Assembly (NCBI GenBank): GCA_029779535.1
Contig: JAKPAG010000112.1
Location: forward strand, 1 to 64,000
Direction of reading: 5' to 3'
Source: Pseudomonadota bacterium
GTDB taxonomy: Bacteria; Pseudomonadota; Alphaproteobacteria; Sphingomonadales; Sphingomonadaceae
Length of the DNA stretch: 64,000 nt
Below are positions 33,605 to 43,210 of this stretch, one piece after another. The notes beneath the pieces were generated by a model, which saw only the letters and a list, made by a program, of their open reading frames with translations, was not told the origin of the DNA and ran no database searches. How positions within the stretch are numbered: position 1 is the stretch's first letter; every line of letters starts with the position of its first letter. The position numbers and the translations under genes were made by a program.

Positions 33605-34834
33605 ATGAACCGCCCGGCGCCCGCCATGCCGGGCGAATTTCGCGATGGCTGGCGGATCGTGCTGGGCTGTTCGGTCGCGGCGGCGACCGGGGTGGTGCTG
33701 TTGTTCTTCACTTTCAGCATGTTCCTGCTGCCCTTGGCAGCTGACCTGGGTGTGACGCGCGGCGAACTGGGCGCGATCCAGGCCCTGATCGTCACTGCCG
33801 CAATCGGTTCGCCCGTGGTCGGGCGGCTGACCGACGTGTTCGGGTTCCGCCCGGTCTATTTCACCTGCCTCGCCATGGTGGTGCTGATCGAGGTGCTGGT
33901 GGCGCTGCTGGCCACAAGCCTGTGGCATATCGCGCTGGCGATTGCGGCAATCGGCTTTTTCGGCGTCGGATCGACCGCCGTGGTGCTGACCCGGCCGGTC
34001 AACGCCCATTTCCGCGAACATCGCGGCAAGGCGCTGGGGCTGGTCGCGGTCGGCGCCTCGATCACCACCATGATGGTGCCGCCGCTGCTCCAGGCGGTGA
34101 TGGACACATACGGCTGGCGCGGGGGGTTCCTGACGCTCGCGGCGATTTCCGCTTTCGTCGGCGCGCCGGTGGTGGCGTTGCTGCTGCCCGGCGGCGGGCG
34201 CGCCGGCAGCGGGATCGGCCGCAAGGCCGCCGCGGCAGAGGCGAGCGACTGGACCTTTCTGCGCGAGCGCGATTTCTGGCTGCTGACCCTGGCATTGATC
34301 ACCATGAGCCTGGCCACCGCCGGGGCGATCAGCCAGCTTTCGCCGATGATCCAGGAAGAAGGCGTTGGCCCGGCCACCGGGGCGCTTGCGCTGTCGCTGT
34401 TCGCCATGGGCCAGTTCGTCGGCCGGCTGGGCGGCGGCTGGCTGCTTGACCGGTTCGAGCCGCGCCGGGTGGCCTTCCTGCTCACCTTGCTGCCGGCCGC
34501 CGGTTTCCTGATCCTGTTCGCCACGGCGGGCGCGGTGCCGGCCGCGCTGCTGGCGGCGGCGATCATCGGGCTGCAACAGGGCGCGGAGCTCGACATTTTC
34601 GCCTATTTCGTCGCCCGGCGGTTCGATGTGGCGCGCTATGGCACGATCTATGGCGCGCTGGTCGGGCTGGGCTGGATCGGCAATGCCGGCGGGATCGTCG
34701 GGATCGGCGTGCTGCACGACGCGACTGGCAGCTATACCACGGCGCAGGCGCTGGGCATTGCCGCGCTGGCGCTGTCGGCGCTGCTGGTGCTGCCGGTGCG
34801 CCTGCCGCCGCTGGCCGGGGCGGACCCGGCATGA
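33605..34834 (+). CDS. MFS transporter (tandem copy 1)
   Basis: GWRIVLGCSVAAATG...GRLTDVFGFRPVYFTC. Confidence 0.9.
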   Translation: MNRPAPAMPGEFRDGWRIVLGCSVAAATGVVLLFFTFSMFLLPLAADLGVTRGELGAIQALIVTAAIGSPVVGRLTDVFGFRPVYFTCLAMVVLIEVLVALLATSLWHIALAIAAIGFFGVGSTAVVLTRPVNAHFREHRGKALGLVAVGASITTMMVPPLLQAVMDTYGWRGGFLTLAAISAFVGAPVVALLLPGGGRAGSGIGRKAAAAEASDWTFLRERDFWLLTLALITMSLATAGAISQLSPMIQEEGVGPATGALALSLFAMGQFVGRLGGGWLLDRFEPRRVAFLLTLLPAAGFLILFATAGAVPAALLAAAIIGLQQGAELDIFAYFVARRFDVARYGTIYGALVGLGWIGNAGGIVGIGVLHDATGSYTTAQALGIAALALSALLVLPVRLPPLAGADPA

Positions 34835-36114
34835 CCGCACCCGCCGCCGCGCCGCCCGGCGAATGGACCGGCGGCTGGCGGATCGTGCTGGCCTGCGCGG
34901 TGGCCAATGGCACCGGCATATCGCTGCTGTTCTACTGCTTTTCGATGTTCCTGATCCCGATGTCGCAGGAACTGGGGCTGACCCGCGCGGATACCGGCTG
35001 GGTCCAGTCGCTGATCATCACTGCCGTGCTGGGCGCGCCGCTGATCGGGCGGCTGACCGACCGGCTGGGCTTTCGCCCGGTGTTCACCGCCTGCACGCTG
35101 ATCCTGGGTGCGGTGGGCCTCGCTCAGGGGCTGTGGGTCAGCGGGCTGCTCTCGCTCGCGCTGACCGTGGCACTCAGCGGCTTTCTGGGCAGCGGCAGTT
35201 CGTCGATCACGTTGACCCAGCCGATCAATGCGCATTTCCGCCACTATCGCGGCCGCGCGCTGGGGCTGGTCGGGATCGGCGTGTCGCTGACCACGATCCT
35301 GGTCCCGCCGCCGCTGCAGGCGCTGATTGCCGAACAGGGCTGGCGTTCGGGGTTTATCGCCCTGGCCGGGCTGGGCGTGCTGATCGGCCTGCCGGCGGTG
35401 CTGCTGCTGATGCCGCGCCTGCCCACGCCGCCGCGAGTGACGCGCGGTCCCGCCGGGCTGACGGGAGACTGGTCGTTCCTGAAGGAACGGGATTTCTGGC
35501 TGCTGTCGCTTGCCAACATGGCCGCCGCAATCGCCACCAACGGCGCGATCAGCCAACTGGCGCCGATGATCGTCGAACATGGCCTGTCGCCCGCCACGGC
35601 GGCGCTGGGGCTGTCCTCGTTCGCGGCGGGGCAGTTCATCGGCAAGCTGGGCGGGGGCTGGCTGCTCGACCGGTTCGAACCGCGCCGGGTGGCGGTGCTG
35701 ATGACCTTGATCCCGGGCTGCGGGTTCCTGCTGCTGTGGCAGGCCCATGCCGGCCTGGCCGCCGGGGTGCTGATCGCCTCGGGCATGATCGGCGCGCTGA
35801 GCGGGGCGGACATCGACATCTACGCCTATTTCACCGCGCGGCGGTTTGGCCTGGCGCGCTATGGCACGGTGTTCGGCGCGCTGCATGGGCTGGGCTGGCT
35901 GGGCACGGCCAGCGGGATCGTGCTGTTCAGCGCCATCGCCCATGCCACCGGCAGCTATGGCCTGGCGCAGCTTTTGTCGTGCGCGCTGCTGGTGGTCGCG
36001 GCGCTGTTCCTGCTGCCGGTCCGCCTGCCACCGCTAGGCGAGGAGGCCGCCGGCGGCCCAGGCGGCGGCGCTGCGGGCGCGCTCGTCGGGCACGCCAAGC
36101 CCGGCGAGGCCTAG
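34831..36114 (+). CDS. MFS transporter (tandem copy 2)
   Basis: GWRIVLACAVANGTG...GRLTDRLGFRPVFTAC; ATGA overlap with copy 1. Confidence 0.9.
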   Translation: MTAPAAAPPGEWTGGWRIVLACAVANGTGISLLFYCFSMFLIPMSQELGLTRADTGWVQSLIITAVLGAPLIGRLTDRLGFRPVFTACTLILGAVGLAQGLWVSGLLSLALTVALSGFLGSGSSSITLTQPINAHFRHYRGRALGLVGIGVSLTTILVPPPLQALIAEQGWRSGFIALAGLGVLIGLPAVLLLMPRLPTPPRVTRGPAGLTGDWSFLKERDFWLLSLANMAAAIATNGAISQLAPMIVEHGLSPATAALGLSSFAAGQFIGKLGGGWLLDRFEPRRVAVLMTLIPGCGFLLLWQAHAGLAAGVLIASGMIGALSGADIDIYAYFTARRFGLARYGTVFGALHGLGWLGTASGIVLFSAIAHATGSYGLAQLLSCALLVVAALFLLPVRLPPLGEEAAGGPGGGAAGALVGHAKPGEA

Positions 36115-36669
36115 GACCAGCAGGTCCTCGAGCCGGGGCGCCAGCGTGGCCGCGCTCGGCTGCCGATCCAGCACGTCAAGCATCGCCACCTGGCAAAGTG
36201 CCAGCCAATAGCGCACCCCGCCACGCGCCGCCTCTTCGCGGGCCAGGCCGGCGGCGATGATCCCGGCAATGTCGGCGCGGATCCCGGCGTTCAGCGCATG
36301 GTCCGCCCCGGTCGCCGCTTCCAGCCCGCGCAGCATGACGATCGCGTGGCTGCGTTCCTCCAGCGCAAAGCGCACCGCCTCGCGCATGCCTCCCGCCAGC
36401 CGCAGCACCGGGTCGCTCACGTCCGCATTGGCCGCACCGACCCGCTCCTCCAGCCGCAGCCGCACCGCCTCGCCCAGCGCCTTGGCAAAGCCTGGCTTGT
36501 CGGTGAAGTGGTTGAAGAAGCTGCCCTTGGCAACCCCGGCGCGGGCCACGATGTCGTCGATCGCGATGGCGTCGATCGGGCGCTCGGCCAGCAGCTCGAA
36601 CCCGGCTGCCAGCAGTGCGGCGCGGGTGCGCGCGGCGCGGGGGCTGGTCGGGGTGGGCAGGCTGGCCAT
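36034..36669 (-). CDS. TetR family transcriptional regulator
   Basis: ARTRAALLAAGFELLAERPIDAIAIDDIVARAGVAKGSFFNHFTDKPGF HTH. Confidence 0.92.
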   Translation of the reverse strand: MASLPTPTSPRAARTRAALLAAGFELLAERPIDAIAIDDIVARAGVAKGSFFNHFTDKPGFAKALGEAVRLRLEERVGAANADVSDPVLRLAGGMREAVRFALEERSHAIVMLRGLEAATGADHALNAGIRADIAGIIAAGLAREEAARGGVRYWLALCQVAMLDVLDRQPSAATLAPRLEDLLVLGLAGLGVPDERARSAAAWAAGGLLA

Positions 36670-36687
36670 GGCCTCTCAATAGCGCAC

Positions 36688-36729
36688 TTGACTATATGGT
36701 CAACTGGGGTAACTTGACCAAATAGTCAA
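36688..36729. promoter_or_regulatory. Twin 16-bp operator for divergent TetR / VOC-gene promoter
   Basis: TTGACTATATGGTCAA (36688-36703) and TTGACCAAATAGTCAA (36714-36729); the second, reverse complemented, differs from the first by one base. Confidence 0.8.
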
Positions 36730-36771
36730 ATTCGAATCGGCCGGAACAGGGCGAAGCGGGAGAGCACCGGG

Positions 36772-37791
36772 ATGAGCGTGATCTGCGTCGAGGATATCGC
36801 CCATGTGCGCTACTCAGCACCCGATCTGCCCGCGATGTGCAGTTTTCTGCACGACTTCGGCCTCGCTTGCTTCGAACAGGCCGGACGGCTCTATGCGCGC
36901 GGCACCGATGGCCGCTCCTTCGTTCATGTGACCGAGCCGGGACCGGCCAGATTCCTCGCTTTGGGCCTGCGCGCCGAAACGGTTGCCGATCTCGAAAAGC
37001 TCGCCGCACATGAGGGGGTGGCGGTCGAAGACCTTGCTGAACCCGGCGGCGGCAAGATCGTTCGCCTGACCGATCCCGACGGCTACAGTGTTGAAGTGGT
37101 CGCTGGCCAGGCCAAGGGCGAAGCGGCGCTGCCCCCGGCCGATCCGCCCCGCAATACCGTGGCCGCCAAGCCCCGCCAGCGAGCCACCGTGCGGCTCGAT
37201 CCGGCCCCGGCCCAGGTCTGGCGGATCGGCCACGCGGTGTTGAAAGTGCGCGATTTCCGCCGCTCTGAGCAGTGGTACAAGGAGCGCTTCGGCTTCCTCA
37301 CCTCGGACGAGGTCGAGGCCGCGCCGGACGTCCCGCTCGGCGCCTTCATGCGCTGCAACCGGGGCGACAAGCTGGCCGATCACCACACCCTGTTCCTCGC
37401 CCAGCTGCCGGGCGAACTGGGCATCCTCCACGCCGCTTTCGAAGTCGCCAACCTCGATGACCTGATGCTCGGCCACCAGCACCTCAAGGCGCAAAAGCGC
37501 CAGCCCGCCTGGGGCGTAGGCCGCCACATCATGGGCAGCCAGGTGTTCGATTACTGGAAGGACCCGTTCGGCAACGAGCTGGAGCACTGGACCGATGGCG
37601 ACCTGTTCACCGCCGCCGATCCGCCGCAGAAAATGCCGCTCAGCGCGCTGCTCGCCGTGCAATGGGGCGCCCCCAACCCGATGTTCGCGGGCAAGCTGCC
37701 GCCGCCACAGGGCCTCGTCTCGTTCTTCCTCGCTCTCAACCTGCGCATCAAGCGACTGCTGCGCCGCAAACCCAAGGAGTCCGCCGCATGA
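36772..37791 (+). CDS. VOC family protein (extradiol ring-cleavage dioxygenase-like)
   Basis: Two glyoxalase/VOC modules; GRHIMGSQVFDYWKDPFGNELEHWTDGD. Confidence 0.85.
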   Translation: MSVICVEDIAHVRYSAPDLPAMCSFLHDFGLACFEQAGRLYARGTDGRSFVHVTEPGPARFLALGLRAETVADLEKLAAHEGVAVEDLAEPGGGKIVRLTDPDGYSVEVVAGQAKGEAALPPADPPRNTVAAKPRQRATVRLDPAPAQVWRIGHAVLKVRDFRRSEQWYKERFGFLTSDEVEAAPDVPLGAFMRCNRGDKLADHHTLFLAQLPGELGILHAAFEVANLDDLMLGHQHLKAQKRQPAWGVGRHIMGSQVFDYWKDPFGNELEHWTDGDLFTAADPPQKMPLSALLAVQWGAPNPMFAGKLPPPQGLVSFFLALNLRIKRLLRRKPKESAA

Positions 37792-38627
37792 AGCTTTGCA
37801 CCTATACCCTGGATGGCCAGACCCGCACCGGCATTGTCGTGGACGGCCAGGTGATCGACAGCGGCGTGCCGGGCACGATGATCGACCTGATCTCGAACCG
37901 GGATGCGCTGAAACCCCAGCTTGAAGCCCGCGCCGCGGCGGGGGGCGGCGTGCCGCTCGCTTCAGTCAAGCTGGAGGCACCGGTGATGCGCCCCGGCAAG
38001 ATCTTCGCGATCGGGCTGAACTACGCCGACCACATCGAGGAATCGAAGATGGGCACGCCCGAACGGCAGGTGTGGTTCACCAAGGCGCAGACCAGCGTCA
38101 ACGGTCCCTACGATCCGATCCTGATCGCCAAGGGCACCATGACCAACGATTACGAGGCCGAACTGGTCGCCGTGATCGGCAAGCGCGCCAAGCATGTCAG
38201 CGCGGCCGATGCTCCGAACTATGTCGCGGGTTACTGCGTCGGCAACGATGCCACCGAACGCCTGACCCAGCACGCCACCCCGCAGTGGTCGCTGGGCAAG
38301 AGCTTCGACACCCACGCCCCGATGGGCCCCTGGCTGACCACCGCGGACGAGATCGGCGATCCGCACCGCCTGGGCATCCGCTGCTTCGTCAACGGCGAGA
38401 AGCGGCAGGATTCGAACACGAAGCACCTGGTGTTCAACCTGTGGCAGCAGATCGAGCACCTTTCTGCCGCGATGACGCTCGAGCCAGGCGACGTGATCTT
38501 CACCGGCACCCCGGGCGGGGTCGGCGCGGCGATGGACCCGCGCCGGTTCCTCCAGCCCGGTGATGTCGTGCGGATCGAGATCGACGAGCTCGGCCATATC
38601 GAAGGCACCATGCAGGCCGAGGCGTGA
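37788..38627 (+). CDS. Fumarylacetoacetate hydrolase family protein
   Basis: FAIGLNYADHIEES; NDYEAELVAVIGKRAKHV; FTGTPGGVGAAMDP. Confidence 0.93.
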   Translation: MKLCTYTLDGQTRTGIVVDGQVIDSGVPGTMIDLISNRDALKPQLEARAAAGGGVPLASVKLEAPVMRPGKIFAIGLNYADHIEESKMGTPERQVWFTKAQTSVNGPYDPILIAKGTMTNDYEAELVAVIGKRAKHVSAADAPNYVAGYCVGNDATERLTQHATPQWSLGKSFDTHAPMGPWLTTADEIGDPHRLGIRCFVNGEKRQDSNTKHLVFNLWQQIEHLSAAMTLEPGDVIFTGTPGGVGAAMDPRRFLQPGDVVRIEIDELGHIEGTMQAEA

Positions 38628-38630
38628 GCC

Positions 38631-40070
38631 ATGCGGGAGCATGACTGCGACGTCCTGCTCGTCGGCGGCGGCCCGACCGGCGTAACCCTGGCGCTGCTCC
38701 TGGCCCGGCGCGGGGTGAAGGTGATCGTGTTGGAGAAGGATGCGGACATCTATCCACTGCCCCGCGCCGCCCACCTCGATCACGAAATCATCCGCATCCT
38801 CCAGGAATGCGGCGTCGCGGACGAAGTGATGGCGACCAGCCGCCACACCGCGCGATATGATTTCCTGACCGCCGAAGGCCAGATCCTGCTGCGCTTCGAA
38901 GGCACCGACCGGATCGGACCGGGCGGCTGGCCGAGCGCCAACATGATCCACCAGCCCAGCGTCGAAGCCGCCCTGCGCCACGAGCTGGCAAGCTTCGTCA
39001 ACGCGCAGCTGCTCAGCCGCTGCGAATGCCTTTCGTTTACCGAGGATGCGCAGGGAGTAACCGTGCGCCTGGCGGCACCGGACGGCGAGCGCACCATCCA
39101 CGCCCGCTATCTCGTCGGCGCCGACGGCGCGCGCAGCCCGGTGCGTCATGCCGCCGGTATCGCGATGGACGATCTTGGCTTTGAGGAGCCGTGGCTGGTG
39201 ATCGACACCCAGGTGCTCGATTACGGCCGCCTGCCCGATTGCAACCTGCAGATCTGCGATCCGGCACGGCCGACCACCTGCGTGCTGATGGGCGAAGGCC
39301 GGCATCGCTGGGAGTTCATGATCCTGCCGGGCGAGGATGCCGATCAGCTCGGCTCGGACGAATCGATCGCGCGGCTGCTGGAGCCGTGGGACGTCGCAGG
39401 CGCGGTCACGCTTGAGCGCAAGGCCGTCTACACCTTCCGCGCCCGCATTGCCCGCTATTGGCGCAAGGGCCGGGTGCTGCTGGCCGGCGATGCCGCGCAC
39501 CAGACCCCGCCCTTCGCCGGGCAGGGCATGGGCTCGGGCCTGCGCGATGCGGCGAACATCGCCTGGAAGCTGGACGCAGTGCTGCGGCACGGTGCCGGCG
39601 ATGCTCTGCTCGACACCTACCAGACCGAGCGCGAGCCCAACCTGCGGGCGATGATCCAGATGGCGGTGATGATGGGCGAGACGGTCTGCATCACCGATCC
39701 CGCCGCCGCCGCCGCCCGCGACGCCCAGATGCTGGCCGCGCGAGCCGCCGGCCACTCACCCGACGGCGCGGTCGAATATCCGCCGATTTCGAGCGGCCTG
39801 ATCCTGGCCGGCAGCGCGGGCGCGGGCAGCTACTTCCCCCAACCCGTGACAGACGCCGTGCGGCTGGATGACGTGCTGGGCAGCGGCCACTGGCTAATCA
39901 CCCGCGCATCGCTTGACCAACCGAACCTCGCCCCGTTCCGCCCCGCGCTGACCCAATGGCTCGAAGCTCACCACGCTCCAGCCGTCCTGGTCCGCCCCGA
40001 CCGCTACGTGTTCGGCACGGGCCAGCCCGATGAACTCGAAGCGGCGTGGATTGCGGGATGGAGCGGGTGA
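38631..40070 (+). CDS. FAD-dependent aromatic hydroxylase (MhpA-like)
   Basis: DVLLVGGGPTGVTLALLLARRGVKVIVLE; VLLAGDAAHQTPPFAGQGMGSGLRDAANIAWKL. Confidence 0.92.
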   Translation: MREHDCDVLLVGGGPTGVTLALLLARRGVKVIVLEKDADIYPLPRAAHLDHEIIRILQECGVADEVMATSRHTARYDFLTAEGQILLRFEGTDRIGPGGWPSANMIHQPSVEAALRHELASFVNAQLLSRCECLSFTEDAQGVTVRLAAPDGERTIHARYLVGADGARSPVRHAAGIAMDDLGFEEPWLVIDTQVLDYGRLPDCNLQICDPARPTTCVLMGEGRHRWEFMILPGEDADQLGSDESIARLLEPWDVAGAVTLERKAVYTFRARIARYWRKGRVLLAGDAAHQTPPFAGQGMGSGLRDAANIAWKLDAVLRHGAGDALLDTYQTEREPNLRAMIQMAVMMGETVCITDPAAAAARDAQMLAARAAGHSPDGAVEYPPISSGLILAGSAGAGSYFPQPVTDAVRLDDVLGSGHWLITRASLDQPNLAPFRPALTQWLEAHHAPAVLVRPDRYVFGTGQPDELEAAWIAGWSG

Positions 40071-40132
40071 AGGGAATCGAACCCTCGTCGTAAGCTTGGG
40101 AAGCTTCTGCTCTACCATTGAGCTACACCCGC
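40059..40132 (-). tRNA. tRNA-Gly (anticodon CCC), CCA encoded
   Basis: Reverse strand GCGGGTGTAGCTCAATGGTAGAGCAGAAGCTTCCCAAGCTTACGACGAGGGTTCGATTCCCTTCACCCGCT+CCA folds as a cloverleaf; loop TT-CCC-AA; close to E. coli glyU. Confidence 0.96.
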
Positions 40133-40209
40133 TCGGGCGCAAAGGCCCTTGCCATGGCGGGACTTGGCGGTCAACTGGCCTGTGAACGAACAAGACAGGC
40201 GAGGATGGC

Positions 40210-41007
40210 ATGACCGAACAGGTGATCACGATCGAGAACAGGGGCGCGGTGGAGGTGGTGAGCCTGAACCGGGCGAATCGGCTCAACGCGATGAACGAGC
40301 CCCTGATCCGCGCGCTGCTGGACTATTTCATGGGATTGCAGGACCGGCTGGACGTTCGCGTCGTGGTGCTGCGGGCCGAGGGGCGGGCGTTTTGCGCCGG
40401 GCTGGACCTGACCGGCTGGCAGCGCGACGAAGACAGCGGCCCGGTGCAGCAGGGCTGGCGCACCCAGCGGATGATCGCGGCGGTGATGCAGGCCATGCGC
40501 AAATGCCCGCAGCCGGTAATCGCCTGCGCTCAAGGGCCGGCCTGCGGTGGCGGCTTCTCGCTGCTGCTGGCAAGCGACGTGCGCTATGCCGCGCCCGACA
40601 TCCGCATGAACGCGGCTTACATCAAGATTGGCCTCGGCGGCTGCGACATGGGGGCGAGCTACTTCCTGCCGCGCCTGGTCGGCAGTTCGGTGGCGAGCGA
40701 ATATCTGCTGACCGGCAAGTTCATGACCGCGGACAAGGCGCTGGCCTGCGGGCTGGTCAGCGATGTCGTCCCGCAGGAGGAGCTGCTGGGCAAGGCGCTG
40801 GCCTTGGCCGACGAGATGCTGCTGACCTCGCCGATGGGGCTGCGGCTGACCAAGGATGCGCTGAACCTGAACATCGACGCGGCGTCGATGGAACATGCCT
40901 TTGGCCTGGAAGACCGGCAGCAGATCATGCTCAGCCAGACGGCGGATTCGGTCGAGGCGCGCACCGCCTTCTTCGAAAAGCGCGCGCCGAACTGGGAGAA
41001 CCACTGA
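40210..41007 (+). CDS. Enoyl-CoA hydratase/isomerase family
   Basis: FCAGLDLTGW; ACGGGFSLLLASDVRYAAPDIRMNAAYIKIGLGG. Confidence 0.93.
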   Translation: MTEQVITIENRGAVEVVSLNRANRLNAMNEPLIRALLDYFMGLQDRLDVRVVVLRAEGRAFCAGLDLTGWQRDEDSGPVQQGWRTQRMIAAVMQAMRKCPQPVIACAQGPACGGGFSLLLASDVRYAAPDIRMNAAYIKIGLGGCDMGASYFLPRLVGSSVASEYLLTGKFMTADKALACGLVSDVVPQEELLGKALALADEMLLTSPMGLRLTKDALNLNIDAASMEHAFGLEDRQQIMLSQTADSVEARTAFFEKRAPNWENH

Positions 41008-41008
41008 C

Positions 41009-41740
41009 ATGGCCGGGCTGGTGCTGTTCGAGCGGCAGGGCGCCGTCGCGCTGCTGACGCTCAATCGGCCGGAGAAGCGCAACGCGCTCAACCTGGCGCT
41101 GTGGGGTGAACTGGAAGCGCATCTCGGCGCGATCGAGGCGCTCGGCGAGGAGCTTGGCGTGGTGGTGCTGCGCGCCAACGGGCCGGTGTTCTGCGCCGGT
41201 AACGACCTGAAGGAGCGCGGGGCCAAGCCACCGCGCGCCAACTACCAGTCGAGCATTGTCAGGCGGCTGGCCGAGTTGCCGCAGCCGGTGGTGGTCGCGG
41301 TGCAGGGCGGGTGCTTTACCGGCGGGCTGGAGCTGGCGCTGGCCGGCGACATCATCCTGGCGGGCGAGGGCGCCTCGTTTGCCGACACCCACGGCAAGTT
41401 TGCGCTGGTCCCGATCTGGGGGATGAGCCAGCGCCTGCCGCGCCGGGTGGGCGAGTGGAAGGCCCGCGAGATGAGCTTTACCGGACTGCCGGTCAGCGGT
41501 GCAGAAGCCGCGCGGATTGGCCTGGCGAACCACTGCGTGCCCGATGCCGAGCTGGCAGCACGGACGCTGCAGATTGCCGAGGCGATCGCCGGACAGAGCC
41601 GCCATTCGGTGCTGGCCTACAAGCGGCTTTACCGCGCGCAGGCCGACCTGCCGCTGGAAGCCGGGCTGGCTTACGAGATCGTCAACACCGCAGGCGTCGG
41701 GCCGGACTTTGCCCAGCGGGTGGGCGGCCAGTTCGGCTGA
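41009..41740 (+). CDS. Enoyl-CoA hydratase/isomerase family
   Basis: LTLNRPEKRNALN; FCAGNDLKERG; GCFTGGLELALAGDIILA. Confidence 0.93.
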   Translation: MAGLVLFERQGAVALLTLNRPEKRNALNLALWGELEAHLGAIEALGEELGVVVLRANGPVFCAGNDLKERGAKPPRANYQSSIVRRLAELPQPVVVAVQGGCFTGGLELALAGDIILAGEGASFADTHGKFALVPIWGMSQRLPRRVGEWKAREMSFTGLPVSGAEAARIGLANHCVPDAELAARTLQIAEAIAGQSRHSVLAYKRLYRAQADLPLEAGLAYEIVNTAGVGPDFAQRVGGQFG

Positions 41741-41752
41741 GCCAAAGGGCCG

Positions 41753-43102
41753 CTATTGGTGGCGGTAGACGGCCCGTTCGTGGCTGAACGCCTTGAACCC
41801 GAAATAGCCGTGATAGCTGCCCAGCCCGCTCTGGTTGACGCCGCCGAACGGCAGGTTGTTTTCCAGGTAGTGCGAGAACACCCCGTTGATCGTCACCCCG
41901 CCGGACGAGGTGCGTTGCAGCACCCGTTCGATCGCCTCGTTGTCGTTGCTGTAGATGTAGAGCGCCAGCGGCTTGTCGCGCGCGGCGACATAGTCGATCA
42001 CCTGGTCGAGCGTGTCATAGGTCATCACCGGCAGCAGCGGGGCAAAGATCTCTTCCTGCAGGATTTTCATCTGCGGGGTCACGCCGGTCAGCATGGTCGG
42101 GTGCACGGTGAGGTCATCCGCTTCGAAAATGCCGCCGGCGGCCACCGTCGCCCCTTGGGCAACGGCATCGTCGAACAGCCCCTTGACTCGGTTGAAATTG
42201 GCCTGGTTGACGATCTGGGCGATCCCCTCCTTCCGGATCACGCCGTTCTCGTCATGGAGGTTGCGGGCGACATTGGCCTTGAAGCCTTCGACCAGGCGGG
42301 CCTGCTGGTCTTCGGGCACGAAGACATAGTCCGGGCAGATGCAGGCCTGGCCGCCGTTGAACTGCTTGGCATTGGCGAGATCGGCGGCGATCTTGTCGAT
42401 ATCGGCGCCGCGATCAATGATCACCGGGCTTTTTCCGCCCAGTTCGAGCGTGACGCTGGCGAGGTGCCTTGCCGCGGCGGCCATCACGATCCGGCCGACC
42501 CGGGTGCTGCCGGTGAAGAAGATGTGGTTGAACGGCAGGTCAAGCAGCGCGGTGGCGACGCTGACATCACCTTCGAACAGGGCCACGTCGCTTTCGTCGA
42601 ACGCCTCGCGGATGATGCTGGCGGCGACGCTGGCCGTGGCCGGGCACAGGTCGGTCAGCTTGACCATGCAGCAGTTGCCCGCCGCCACCGCCGCCGCGAC
42701 CGGGCCGAGCGTCAGGCCGAGCGGGAAGTTCCACGGCCCCAGGATCAGGCAGACGCCGCGCGCTTCATGAATGATCTGCGCCCGGTCGTTCGGGTTGAGC
42801 GAGGGGGTAACCTCGGTCGGGGCCATCCAGGCATCGAGATTGTCGATGTTGCGCTGGATGTTGGCGGTGATGTTCAGCACCTCGGTCACCCGGATTTCGC
42901 CTTCGGGCTTGCGGGTGTCTTCCAGCACGGCCGCGACGATCGCATCGGCGTGCGCTTCCACCGCGGCCTTGAGCCGGGCGAGCTTGGCCTTGCGCTCCGC
43001 CGCTCCGGATGCCTTGACCTGCCATTGATGGGCCTGCTGCAAGGCAAAGACGCGGGCAATGTCCGCCGTCACATCGGCGGCCTGGGTGGGCGCGGTGGTC
43101 AT
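41753..43102 (-). CDS. Aldehyde dehydrogenase (class 3 / coniferyl-aldehyde dehydrogenase-like)
   Basis: LGPWNFPLGLTLGPVAAAVAAGN; VTLELGGKSPVII; GQACICPDYV. Confidence 0.92.
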   Translation of the reverse strand: MTTAPTQAADVTADIARVFALQQAHQWQVKASGAAERKAKLARLKAAVEAHADAIVAAVLEDTRKPEGEIRVTEVLNITANIQRNIDNLDAWMAPTEVTPSLNPNDRAQIIHEARGVCLILGPWNFPLGLTLGPVAAAVAAGNCCMVKLTDLCPATASVAASIIREAFDESDVALFEGDVSVATALLDLPFNHIFFTGSTRVGRIVMAAAARHLASVTLELGGKSPVIIDRGADIDKIAADLANAKQFNGGQACICPDYVFVPEDQQARLVEGFKANVARNLHDENGVIRKEGIAQIVNQANFNRVKGLFDDAVAQGATVAAGGIFEADDLTVHPTMLTGVTPQMKILQEEIFAPLLPVMTYDTLDQVIDYVAARDKPLALYIYSNDNEAIERVLQRTSSGGVTINGVFSHYLENNLPFGGVNQSGLGSYHGYFGFKAFSHERAVYRHQ

Positions 43103-43210
43103 CTCGGGTCTCCCTGCCGGTGGTTCGGGCCGGTCGTGCGGCCGGTCAGCGGCAGGGATTGACCCAAGAGCGCGGCATGGTCAATTGGTAAGTATCACTG
43201 ACAATATTTT

